DNA of 64,000 nucleotides. Source: Ferdinandcohnia sp047238305 (lineage in GTDB: Bacteria; Bacillota; Bacilli; Bacillales; Bacillaceae_L). A program made the translations under genes and the position numbers. Below the pieces are notes generated by a model. It was not told the origin of the DNA. It ran no database searches and saw only the letters and a program-made list of their open reading frames with translations. Numbering within the stretch: position 1 is the first letter of the stretch; every line of letters starts with the position of its first letter. This document shows, piece after piece, positions 8,455 to 15,444 of the stretch. The DNA lies in the NCBI RefSeq assembly GCF_047238305.1, contig NZ_JBDFMO010000001.1, forward strand, positions 1,674,001-1,738,000, read 5' to 3'.

Positions 8455-10560
8455 ATGAATATGCGAATTGGTGGATTGGCAAGTGGAATGGATATTGATC
8501 AGCTTGTGAAGGATTTAATGAAGGCTGAACGGATCCCACTTAATAAGATGAATCAACAAAAGCAGGTTCTTGAATGGCAACGTGATGATTATCGTAGCAT
8601 GAATTCTCTCCTTCTTTCGTTACGTGACCTATCGTTTAATATGAAGCTTTCTTCTACTTTTCGTGCGAAGAATACAACTTCCTCAAATGAAAGTAAAGTT
8701 ACGGCAACAGCTAGCGCAGCTGCGGGAAATGTGTCCTACACACTATCAAAGGTAGACAAGCTTGCGACGGCAGCAACAAAGGTCAATGCTGGGGATATTC
8801 GAAAAAATAAAGATTTTGATGCAAGTGCAAGCATTTGGAGCCAAGAGGCTAATTTCAATAATACTGGTTTTAAATGGGAAAAGGGCGGACTTGCTAAGGA
8901 TACGATGACGATTACAGATCCTACTGAATCAGTAAAACTTAGTAAAAATAATTTTAAAACAGATTCTGAATCGATTGAAAATATGCAAGTAAAGGTAAAC
9001 GGAACATCATATACAGTGTTTACGGATGATGTACCAATTAGTGATCCGTCTGTAAAAAACAGGGTTCATTTAGCCTCGGATGGTACTCTGACTTTTTCAG
9101 CACCGTTAGAAAAAGGCAGTAAAGTGGCAGTTGACTATTTTATCGAAAACTATTCACAAGAAATAACAGTACCAAAATCACCTGAAAAGAATGCAAAACC
9201 GGATACAAATGTTACTTTTCAGCTTTCAAAGAGTTCCCTTTCAACAGAGGGAATGTCGATTAAGGTTGCGGCTAAAGCTGGTGGAGAAACAGTGTATACT
9301 CCTGTTTATTTCATTAGTGATTGGGATGCTCTAAGTGAAGCTGACAGAGCAAGTAGTGTACTTGTGGATCTTGAAACAGGGAAGTTGACCTTTTCTAAGA
9401 AATTAGAAGAAGGCGATGTAATCAAAGCAGATTATAAACAAAACTATTTTTCCTTTGGGCTTGAAACCTTCAATGAAAAAGGAGAATCGGTTAAAGAAAA
9501 ATTTTCAGTGGAGGGCTCAAGCTCTTTTTCAAGTATTATCAACCGAATTAGCAGTTCCGCTGCTGGTGTATATGCTTTTTATGATGATTTTACTGGACAA
9601 GTTACGTTAACACGCTCACAAACCGGTGATTTTAATAAAAATGGCGAGGAAATCAAATTCACAGGAGATTTTCTGAATAATGTTCTGCAGTTTAGTACTT
9701 CTACCGAAACGGGTGGAAACAATGCGGTGTTTACCATTAATGGATTAGAAACTCAACGATATTCTAACAATTTTACGATAAATGGGGTTAACTTTACATT
9801 AAAGGATACCTTTGATTCAATTGATCCGGCTAATGATTCTCCAGTCACGATTGGGGTCACAACTAATTCAGAGACCGTTTTGGACAATATTGTTAATTTT
9901 GTCGAAAAATATAATGAAACCATTCAAAAAATTAATGAAAAGTTGAATGAGGAGCGGTACCGTAGCTATCAACCTCTTTCAAGTGAAGAACGTGAAGCTT
10001 TATCAGATAAAGAAGCTGAGCTTTGGGAGGAAAAGGCTAAAAGTGGGTTGATTCGACGTGATTCAATTTTATCTAGTGGATTAAATCAATTTCGAATGGA
10101 TTTGTATACGCCAGTTACGAATCTGTCAATGGATACTGCTTTCAATCAATTAGCTAGTATTGGGATAAAAACCACTGCAAATTATTTAGATCGTGGAAAG
10201 CTGGAGATTGATAAAGCGAAGCTAAAAGAAGCGATTGAAAAAGATCCAGAAGCAGTAGAAAAGCTGTTCACAGCAGATGGGAGTACTTATGCTGAAAAAG
10301 GTCTCATTAATCGCTTATATGATAGTTTAACTGCAACGATGGACAAGGTGAGTGAACGTGCAGGTAAATCCACTTGGACCACACAGAAGTACACGATTGG
10401 TAAAAACCTTGATAGTTTGAAAGACAGTATCGACCGTTTCGAAGACCGACTGGTTCAAATCGAAGATCGCTACTGGCGCCAATTCACAGCAATGGAAAAA
10501 GCAATCCAACGTGCGAATCAACAATCTGCATACCTCATGCAGAATTTCTTTAGTGGTTAA
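8455..10560 (+). CDS. fliD: Flagellar filament cap protein FliD
   Basis: 701 residues, against about 500 in B. subtilis; the extra length lies in the exposed central domains. The N-terminal MRIGGLASGMDIDQLVKDLM is diagnostic, and the C-terminal helix region (about 600-701) is typical of the D0/D1 coiled coil. FliD is exported through the flagellar type III apparatus and forms the cap under which flagellin folds. The central part (about 110-330) contains repeated beta-type segments such as VDYFIENYSQEI and ADYKQNYFSFGLE, suggesting an internally duplicated surface domain. Start ATG 8455 follows AAAGGCGGTGAT. It is followed after 19 bases by its chaperone-type neighbour fliS. Confidence 0.95.
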   Translation: MNMRIGGLASGMDIDQLVKDLMKAERIPLNKMNQQKQVLEWQRDDYRSMNSLLLSLRDLSFNMKLSSTFRAKNTTSSNESKVTATASAAAGNVSYTLSKVDKLATAATKVNAGDIRKNKDFDASASIWSQEANFNNTGFKWEKGGLAKDTMTITDPTESVKLSKNNFKTDSESIENMQVKVNGTSYTVFTDDVPISDPSVKNRVHLASDGTLTFSAPLEKGSKVAVDYFIENYSQEITVPKSPEKNAKPDTNVTFQLSKSSLSTEGMSIKVAAKAGGETVYTPVYFISDWDALSEADRASSVLVDLETGKLTFSKKLEEGDVIKADYKQNYFSFGLETFNEKGESVKEKFSVEGSSSFSSIINRISSSAAGVYAFYDDFTGQVTLTRSQTGDFNKNGEEIKFTGDFLNNVLQFSTSTETGGNNAVFTINGLETQRYSNNFTINGVNFTLKDTFDSIDPANDSPVTIGVTTNSETVLDNIVNFVEKYNETIQKINEKLNEERYRSYQPLSSEEREALSDKEAELWEEKAKSGLIRRDSILSSGLNQFRMDLYTPVTNLSMDTAFNQLASIGIKTTANYLDRGKLEIDKAKLKEAIEKDPEAVEKLFTADGSTYAEKGLINRLYDSLTATMDKVSERAGKSTWTTQKYTIGKNLDSLKDSIDRFEDRLVQIEDRYWRQFTAMEKAIQRANQQSAYLMQNFFSG

Positions 10561-10579
10561 TAAAAGGAGTGTAACGTAA

Positions 10580-10981
10580 ATGGCAATCGGAAATCCATAT
10601 CAAGCATATCAATCAAATTCAGTTACGACTGCAACACCAGGTGAGCTTACGTTAATGCTCTACAATGGTTGCTTGAAATTTATAAAGCTTAGTCGTAAAG
10701 CAATTGAGGAAAACAATATACAAGAAAAAAATACAAATCTTCAAAAGGCGCAAAACATTATCCGTGAGTTCATGGTTACGTTAAACATGGATGTGGAAGT
10801 GTCTAAAAACATGTTGGCGATGTATGATTACATGAACCGTCGTTTGATGGAAGCCAATCTTAATAATGACCTTGACATTATAGCAGAGGTTGAAGGACTT
10901 GTGACTGAATTCCGAGACACTTGGAAAGAAGTTATTCAGGTGAACCGTCAGCGCCAGCATGCACAAGGTGGACAGATTTAG
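10580..10981 (+). CDS. fliS: Flagellar export chaperone FliS
   Basis: 133 residues. The N-terminal NPYQAYQSNSV and the TPGELTLMLYNGCLKFI helix are characteristic of FliS, the cytoplasmic chaperone that binds the C-terminus of flagellin and prevents early polymerisation. AAAAGGAGTGTAACGTAA gives a good ribosome binding site. Its TAG stop overlaps the GTG start of the next gene by one base (TAGTG), implying translational coupling. Confidence 0.95.
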   Translation: MAIGNPYQAYQSNSVTTATPGELTLMLYNGCLKFIKLSRKAIEENNIQEKNTNLQKAQNIIREFMVTLNMDVEVSKNMLAMYDYMNRRLMEANLNNDLDIIAEVEGLVTEFRDTWKEVIQVNRQRQHAQGGQI

Positions 10982-11331
10982 TGAATCCGGTAGTAGAGCT
11001 CTATCGCATCACGAAGGAACTACACAGTTTGTTGACTCAGCCTGTCGAGCAGGAAAAACGTGATGAACTCATTGAATCTATTACGAAGTTTCTTGACGAG
11101 CGGGAGCAACTTATGTCGGACGTCAAACCTCCTTATACAGAGGAACAGCGTAAACTCGGTGCTGAAATTGTCCAAATGAATGTCTTCATTGATGGCAAGT
11201 TAGATACACTAAAAAAAGAAATCCAACAGGACATCGCGAATCAAAAAACACGGAAGACATCCACCACTAAATACATCAATCCCTATCAATCAGCTCCAGC
11301 TGACGGGATGTTTTTTGATAAAAGAAAATAG
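10981..11331 (+). CDS. fliT: Flagellar protein FliT-like
   Basis: 116 residues from GTG 10981. An upstream in-frame ATG at 10921 would overlap fliS by 61 bases and lacks a ribosome binding site, while AAGGTGG precedes the GTG. The protein is helical (VVELYRITKELHSLL, then EREQLMSDVKPPYTEEQ) like Bacillus FliT, a small export chaperone for FliD in other bacteria. The 3' end, with CATCCACCACTAAATACATC, also occurs as a partial second copy near 12868. The next gene follows after 7 bases. Confidence 0.85.
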   Translation: MNPVVELYRITKELHSLLTQPVEQEKRDELIESITKFLDEREQLMSDVKPPYTEEQRKLGAEIVQMNVFIDGKLDTLKKEIQQDIANQKTRKTSTTKYINPYQSAPADGMFFDKRK

Positions 11332-11338
11332 GTGAAAT

Positions 11339-11680
11339 ATGTTACAACTTAGTTTAGAACAATACGATGTCCTTCAAAGATATTATGAGTTGCTTGGTAC
11401 GGTAGAAGAGGGATTTGAATATGTAGTAAGTAGTTTTGAAGATATATCTCGTAGTAATGCGGACCAGGTATTAGTTGATATTTTTGCAGCTTTATCTAGT
11501 ATTTATCAAACAAGTGACCAGTTACTTTCTTTGTTTAAAGATCAAAAAGAGGTTGTTACTTCTATCCTTTCCTTTAATGGCGTTATTACGGAAATATCAA
11601 AACTAGAAGACTTATATGAAAATGAACCCCAAAAACAACAGTTAATCAAATCCAATATTTATCCCGCTTTCCTAGCGTGA
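11339..11680 (+). CDS. Unknown small acidic helical protein, last gene of the flagellar unit
   Basis: 113 residues, strongly acidic and predicted helical (LEQYDVLQRYYELLGTVEEG, SIYQTSDQLLSLF). No signal peptide or membrane segment is visible. I do not recognise a family. It starts 7 bases after fliT, behind AAAATAGGTGAAAT, and is followed by a clear terminator, so it is co-transcribed with fliD-fliS-fliT. A flagellar chaperone or regulator-like role is a guess from context and its small helical build. Confidence 0.7.
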   Translation: MLQLSLEQYDVLQRYYELLGTVEEGFEYVVSSFEDISRSNADQVLVDIFAALSSIYQTSDQLLSLFKDQKEVVTSILSFNGVITEISKLEDLYENEPQKQQLIKSNIYPAFLA

Positions 11681-11726
11681 AAGAAAGCATTCAAGATCAA
11701 TTATCAATATATGTCATACAATAAGG

Positions 11727-11760
11727 GAAACACCCGGGCTAAGCTCAGGTGTTTCTATTT
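11727..11760 (+). terminator. Rho-independent terminator of the flaG-fliT unit
   Basis: GAAACACC-c-GGGC, a TAA loop, GCTC-a-GGTGTTTC, then TATTTG. Long, nearly perfect stem 46 bases after the last flagellar gene. Confidence 0.8.
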
Positions 11761-11860
11761 GAGAAGAGGAATAGTAATATTTACGGGTAGGGGTAATTTT
11801 TTCACCTGGAGACATATCATAAGAACGTTTAATTCCGCTTCAACAGAATATATTTAATCT

Positions 11861-12094
11861 TTAATCAACACCCACCATAGATCCACTTACCATTTCTAAT
11901 GCTTTTTCAAGATTCACCAATAAATCCTTCCGTAATTTATCACTACATATAAAAACATCCGTAATTTCACTTTTTACCGATGAATAGGCAAATTCTAAAC
12001 TTTTACTAGTAGTCAAATTTTGCAATTGTCCATTAGACATTTGAATCTCTATTTCTTTTTCAAAATATTCAACAGTTCCAAATAATACGGTCAA
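11861..12094 (-). CDS. Unknown small protein, probably TTG start
   Basis: 77 residues from TTG 12094, or 80 from ATG 12103. The ATG sits directly against AAAAGGGG with no spacer, while the TTG has a 9-base spacing, so I favour the TTG. The sequence (VLFGTVEYFEKEIEIQM, then SEITDVFICSDKLRKDLLVN) is acidic and soluble-looking; family not recognised. It follows the CxxC protein gene by 110 bases on the same strand, so both may be read from the riboswitch-controlled promoter at 12655-12683. Confidence 0.5.
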   Translation of the reverse strand: MTVLFGTVEYFEKEIEIQMSNGQLQNLTTSKSLEFAYSSVKSEITDVFICSDKLRKDLLVNLEKALEMVSGSMVGVD

Positions 12095-12203
12095 GATAAA
12101 CATCCCCTTTTTTATAGAAGTTATGGCTAGAATAGCCTACATCTAAGCTAACTATCTTACTAGTTTATATTTACAGACGTTGCATATGATTTTTAGATGA
12201 CTC

Positions 12204-12386
12204 TTAAACATATTGTCTTGTTTGCTTCTGTTTATTTAATAAAAATTCAATTGATTTTTTTCTATTGTATCTAGCCTTACGACATTCTGAACAATTCATA
12301 AAGCGATTTCCTTTTTCATAAAAGTCATTAACGGATTTTACTTCTTTACACTTAAAACAAACTTGTTCTTTACTAATGGTCTTCAC
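12204..12386 (-). CDS. Small zinc-ribbon-like protein (two CxxC motifs) downstream of a c-di-GMP riboswitch
   Basis: 60 residues starting at GTG 12386. CFKCKEVKS at 10-18 and CSECRKARYNRKKS at about 32-45 give a paired CxxC zinc-binding arrangement, followed by a basic helix (KKSIEFLLNKQKQ). Such proteins often bind nucleic acid or act as small adaptors, but I cannot assign a function. The ribosome binding site is AAGAAGG at good spacing. About 80 bases upstream on the same strand is a strong intrinsic terminator, and before that a class I c-di-GMP aptamer and a sigma-A-like promoter. Expression is therefore expected to respond to c-di-GMP. Confidence 0.7.
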   Translation of the reverse strand: MKTISKEQVCFKCKEVKSVNDFYEKGNRFMNCSECRKARYNRKKSIEFLLNKQKQTRQYV

Positions 12387-12461
12387 CTTATTTCAACCTT
12401 CTTTCGGATTAATCAAAATTGATGTAATAACCATTTATAAAAGTCTCTTTGAATTAAATAT

Positions 12462-12490
12462 AAAAAAAATCCACCAAAAAAATGGTGGAT
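12462..12490 (-). terminator. Intrinsic terminator between c-di-GMP riboswitch and CxxC gene
   Basis: Read on the minus strand, ATCCACC, a loop of seven bases, GGTGGAT, then eight T. It is a textbook terminator in leader position, so it is probably the expression platform of the aptamer upstream. Confidence 0.8.
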
Positions 12491-12543
12491 AAATTAAACA
12501 ATTGGTTATTTCTATAACCGATATATTTATTCACGACTTTTTT

Positions 12544-12616
12544 GGCAACTCGGCTATCTTAGTTCATAGAACCTTAGACCCGAAGCTTTGCGTCCTTACC
12601 TTTCAATAAGTTTGCC
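12544..12616 (-). ncRNA. Cyclic di-GMP-I (GEMM-I) riboswitch aptamer
   Basis: On the minus strand the sequence runs GGCAAAC, a GAAA tetraloop, AAGGACGCAAAGC, TCGGGTCTAAGG, TATGAAC, AGATAGCCGAGTTGCC. These are the conserved blocks of the class I aptamer in order: P1 strand, GNRA loop, the GACGCAAAGC ligand-binding strand, the CTAA and TATG tetraloop-receptor region, and AGCC-gGTTGCC closing P1. The terminator at 12462-12490 follows. Neighbouring genes make and probably break c-di-GMP. A covariance-model search would settle it. Confidence 0.9.
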
Positions 12617-12654
12617 TTTTTCAATTTTGTCAATAGTTTAAATTCACTACTTTA

Positions 12655-12683
12655 ATGATAAAACGAAAGTAGTACTTTTTCAA
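12655..12683 (-). promoter_or_regulatory. Sigma-A-like promoter for the riboswitch transcript
   Basis: On the minus strand TTGAAA (12683-12678), a 17-base spacer, TATCAT (12660-12655). The aptamer begins about 40 bases downstream, as expected for a leader RNA. Confidence 0.65.
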
Positions 12684-12867
12684 CAAAAGTTGACAAAATA
12701 TTGTATAATCAGACTAAAATAGGTAATTATACCTATACGAAAAATTGGGGTCTTTAGTGACCCTGCCTGAGTCGGCTAAAAGATTTTCACCACAGCAAAT
12801 AAAAAATCGTAATAAATTCCTTTTTATATCATGTTCCAAAATCTATTATGATACAAATCTTTCTGTA

Positions 12868-12921
12868 ACATCCACCACTAAATACATCACTCCCTGCTGC
12901 CGGGATGTTTTTTTGATAAGA
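12868..12921 (+). repeat. Partial second copy of the fliT 3' end, forming a terminator-like hairpin
   Basis: ACATCCACCACTAAATACAT then CACTCCC...CGGGATGTTTTTTTGATAAG repeats the last ~70 bases of fliT (11258-11329) with a small deletion. ACATCC pairs with GGATGT and seven T follow, so the copy may act as a terminator. No coding frame continues through it. Confidence 0.65.
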
Positions 12922-12929
12922 AAAAGTAG

Positions 12930-12962
12930 AAAATGCCATCTGAAAATGGTGGCATTCTTTCT
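12930..12962 (+). terminator. Terminator-like hairpin
   Basis: AAATGCCA and TGGCATT arms around an 11-base loop, followed by CTTTCT. No gene directly upstream on either strand; probably part of the decayed region 12700-13160. Confidence 0.45.
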
Positions 12963-13299
12963 AAATAAAATTAATCCATCTTCTACTGCAAACCTATCAA
13001 AAACTTTAAAAGATAAGATTTTTTGTAGAACATACGTTTCGTTTGTGTTAAAATAAAAGTATAAAGATCTTTTAGCTTCCTAAGAATAATCTCCCAATTT
13101 CACCTAAAGATAAGCGCACTTTTTTATGTCATCAATATTCCCACAAGATGAATAACACCAATGGAAGTTTGCTCTCATTTAAAAAGAGATGGAGTCACTC
13201 TCATCAGTAAGAAATTGTTTGAATTTGCACCAAATTATGATCCTATCGAATCTATTAAGGGTAAAAATTCATGCTATACTGAAAGTAGGAGGAATTGTT

Positions 13300-13635
13300 A
13301 TGAATGAGATGGAAGAACTATTACGCACAGTCTTAAAAGAAGAATTAAAGCCGATTCATACTCGTTTAGAAGGAATGGACAAGCGATTTGATGGCATAGA
13401 CAAACGGTTAGATGGTATAGACGTGCGTTTAAACGGTATAGATCATCGTTTGGATCGACTAGAGACAAACCAAAATGAGCTTAAAGTGGGTCAAGAAAAA
13501 CTACAAAAAAATAGTATTGAAAGTCTCGGCAATTTCACTGAGAAAATTGCAGAATATGTTGATAACCAGACCTCGGCTTTAAATAAACGAATCTTCAAAG
13601 TTGAGACTGAAATTGAGCGGTTAACGAGACAATAA
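13300..13635 (+). CDS. Small coiled-coil protein with heptad repeats
   Basis: 111 residues from ATG 13300 behind GTAGGAGGAATTGTT; an in-frame upstream start at 13189 has no ribosome binding site. Residues about 23-58 are five near-identical seven-residue units (RLEGMDK, RFDGIDK, RLDGIDV, RLNGIDH, RLDRLET), giving a regular coiled coil with Asp/Arg salt bridges. Similar repeats occur in Bacillus and phage proteins of unknown role. No membrane segment. Monocistronic, with a hairpin terminator about 90 bases downstream. Function unknown; oligomerisation is the only safe inference. Confidence 0.8.
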   Translation: MNEMEELLRTVLKEELKPIHTRLEGMDKRFDGIDKRLDGIDVRLNGIDHRLDRLETNQNELKVGQEKLQKNSIESLGNFTEKIAEYVDNQTSALNKRIFKVETEIERLTRQ

Positions 13636-13726
13636 TCGTATATTATTTGCTTTTAGTTAACTAGTAAGAATCTTTTTTCGACAATTCACCCCTTACTTTA
13701 ATTAAATTCATAAAAATAAAGAAAAG

Positions 13727-13765
13727 TCCCTCAAAATTTGCTACTATCACTTTGAGGGATTTACG
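13727..13765 (+). terminator. Terminator-like hairpin after the coiled-coil gene
   Basis: TCCCTCAAA and TTTGAGGGA arms with a 15-base loop, followed by a weak T-rich tail. Confidence 0.6.
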
Positions 13766-13794
13766 TTTGTTTGCCCATATAAGCGCAGCCGGCC

Positions 13795-14061
13795 TCAGGT
13801 TATCCTTTTTGATTCACCTTGATTCAGAAGGGGAAATTCCATTTATCCCAACCTTAGAGGAAATGGTCCAAGCTGGAAAAGACCTGTCTCCATTTGGACT
13901 GAGAAGACATGGACTTTGACGTTTTATCTGGTGATTTTTCATCGTTTTATTCAGTTGCCGAGTTTTATTTAGGTAAACGAAAGGAAGAAATCCCAAAATG
14001 GAAACAAGCAGAAAAGCAGCCGGTGAAACAGGTTAAAAAGAAAAAGAGGAAAAGAATATGA
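13795..14061 (+). pseudogene. Frameshifted 3' gene remnant
   Basis: Two consecutive coding-like frames are offset. The first reads IHLDSEGEIPFIPTLEEM then VQAGKDLSPFGLR up to TGA near 13917. The second (13909-14061) reads MDFDVLSGDFSSFYSVAEFY then LGKRKEEIPKWK with a lysine-rich tail ending in TGA. A single indel near 13905 would join them into the C-terminus of one protein. No start or ribosome binding site is visible. The parent family is not recognised. Confidence 0.5.
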
Positions 14062-14531
14062 ACTGTAAGGTAGGCAGTTCCATTTTCTTTATAAACCCCC
14101 GATATTCCTCCCACATTTTGGGTATACTACTACTGAAGAATTCTTCAAGCAATTTTCACCCTAGAATCCACACAGTTACCATTCATAATTCACCATAGAC
14201 ATGCATATATTTTTACACCTACACATATTGTTTACAAATTTACATTCACAACATAATAAGTAAAGTGGGGCGAGGGACCTGTCCCCATGTCCCGTGGAAC
14301 AACGTGCCCATTTCCACATTCGATCAAGTTAATATTTTCACAATTTCTTCATATTTCCTTTACAAAAAAGCAGGAATTGGGGAGGTGTGTGTTGAATTAG
14401 TTATTATAACCTTAAATCAACTAGGGTTATATTGTTACACAGGTTGGATACCCTAAAAAGGGTCTTGGCTGTGTCCAATGCATTATAAGGACTAGCGTAA
14501 GTTAGCCCGAGTTAAAAGGAGGAGTTCTTGT
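14062..14531. other. Intergenic region upstream of hpf, with a GGGAC-type repeat
   Basis: No gene is supported. At 14267-14297 lies one member of a dispersed repeat (GGGACCTGTCCCC-ATGTCCCG) seen in other intergenic regions of this window. The last bases carry the hpf ribosome binding site (AAAAGGAGGAG). I did not find a confident sigma-B or sigma-H promoter for hpf. Confidence 0.4.
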
Positions 14532-15086
14532 ATGAATTACAACGTTCGTGGTGAAAACATTGAGGTAACTCCAGCATTGCGAGAGTATGTTGAGAAGAAA
14601 CTTGGAAAGCTTGAACGGTATTTTGAAAACACTCCGGATGCCAATGTACATGTTAACTTAAAAGTGAATAATGCAAAGGATCATAGAATAGAGGTAACGG
14701 TTCCGATGCCGCAGCTTGTGCTTCGCGGAGAGGAATCTCATGAGGATATGTACGCAGCGATTGACCTTGTGACTGACAAGCTTGAGCGTCAAATTCGCAA
14801 GTATAAAACAAAAGTCAACCGCAAGCTTCGTGAAAAAGGTTCTACCAAGACCATGTTTAATGGTGGGGCTGGAACTGCGACAGCCGTTCAAGAAACTGAG
14901 GATGAGGATTACGAATTAGTTCGTACGAAGCGTTTTAATTTGAAACCGATGGATAGTGAGGAAGCGATTCTGCAAATGAATATGCTAGGTCACAACTTCT
15001 TCGTCTTTACAAACGCTGAGACGAATACAACCAATGTCGTGTATCGCCGTAAGGATGGCAAATACGGCATCATTGAACCTAACTAA
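14532..15086 (+). CDS. hpf: Long-form ribosome hibernation promoting factor
   Basis: 184 residues, the length of long HPF. The N-terminal domain (1-95) starts MNYNVRGENIEVTPALREYV and has the HRIEVTVPMPQLVLRGEE core. The C-terminal dimerisation domain (about 127-184) has RTKRFNLKPMDSEEAILQM and NVVYRRKDGKYGIIEPN. Long HPF binds the 30S subunit and dimerises to form inactive 100S ribosomes in stationary phase. In B. subtilis (yvyD) it also lies between the fliD operon and secA, so the position is conserved even though several genes have been inserted around it here. Own terminator at 15101-15135. Confidence 0.95.
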   Translation: MNYNVRGENIEVTPALREYVEKKLGKLERYFENTPDANVHVNLKVNNAKDHRIEVTVPMPQLVLRGEESHEDMYAAIDLVTDKLERQIRKYKTKVNRKLREKGSTKTMFNGGAGTATAVQETEDEDYELVRTKRFNLKPMDSEEAILQMNMLGHNFFVFTNAETNTTNVVYRRKDGKYGIIEPN

Positions 15087-15100
15087 ATAACGAATGTCCA

Positions 15101-15135
15101 AGAGTGCAGTCTGAATCCAGGCTGCCTCTTTTTTG
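15101..15135 (+). terminator. Terminator of hpf
   Basis: AGAGTGCAGTCTG pairs with CAGGCTGCCTCT with minor mismatches, then TTTTTT. Confidence 0.75.
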
Positions 15136-15146
15136 AGAATATACAC

Positions 15147-15393
15147 ACCGGCCATTCACTCCTTGGACAAGCCGATTTCTGCTCGTCCTATGCTTGTCGC
15201 CGGTAGACGGGCATCTTGTTTTTTCTTGAAAAATAGGGGGAATCCCCCATAGCCAAAATGATTCACATCGTAGATAATACAAATGCACAGGTAACTCGTA
15301 AGCCTCCCGATTTCCTAGGCGGCAGGAACTGAAACGTCAGTTGGCGTTGTTGTCCCACATAAAGGGGATGGGCGATGTTACTATTTCCTGTGC
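15147..15393 (+). ncRNA. Unassigned structured leader region ahead of the diguanylate cyclase gene
   Basis: Two folded units are visible. In the first, ACCGGC (15147-15152) pairs with GCCGGT (15199-15204) around a GGACAAGC/GCTCGTCC stem; GCTCGTC can instead pair with GACGGGC, which is followed by ATCTTGTTTTTT. In the second, GCACAGG (15285-15291) pairs with CCTGTGC (15387-15393) and GTAAC with GTTAC. These enclose GCCT/AGGC, AACTG/CAGTT and TCCC/GGGA hairpins, a multibranch junction of about 110 bases. It matches no riboswitch class I can recall. It may be a regulatory leader; alternatively a decayed repeat that folds. Confidence 0.4.
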
Positions 15394-15444
15394 TCAAAAA
15401 CCCATAAATTGAAGTAACACTTTATAAATAAAGCAGGGATATCT

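Larger units (their letters stand above)
12684..13299. other. Intergenic stretch with decayed sequence
   Basis: Apart from the fliT-derived repeat and the hairpin at 12930-12962, I see no supported gene. Frames at 12745-13056 and 13161-13307 lack ribosome binding sites. An extended -10 (TGCTATACT, 13272-13280) just before the coiled-coil gene may be its promoter. Confidence 0.4.

Noticed and set aside
12684..12730. Plus-strand promoter TTGACA...TATAAT near 12690-12710
   Set aside because: The hexamers are only 8 bases apart, too close for a sigma-A promoter.
12745..13056. 103-codon plus-strand frame
   Set aside because: Starts with TTG without a ribosome binding site and runs through the fliT-tail repeat and a hairpin; composition looks non-coding.
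13161..13307. 48-codon frame just before the coiled-coil gene
   Set aside because: No ribosome binding site, and it overlaps the promoter and start of the coiled-coil gene. It could be a remnant but nothing supports a product.
14400..14531. Sigma-B or sigma-H promoter for hpf
   Set aside because: B. subtilis yvyD has such promoters, but I could not find a convincing match to either consensus here.
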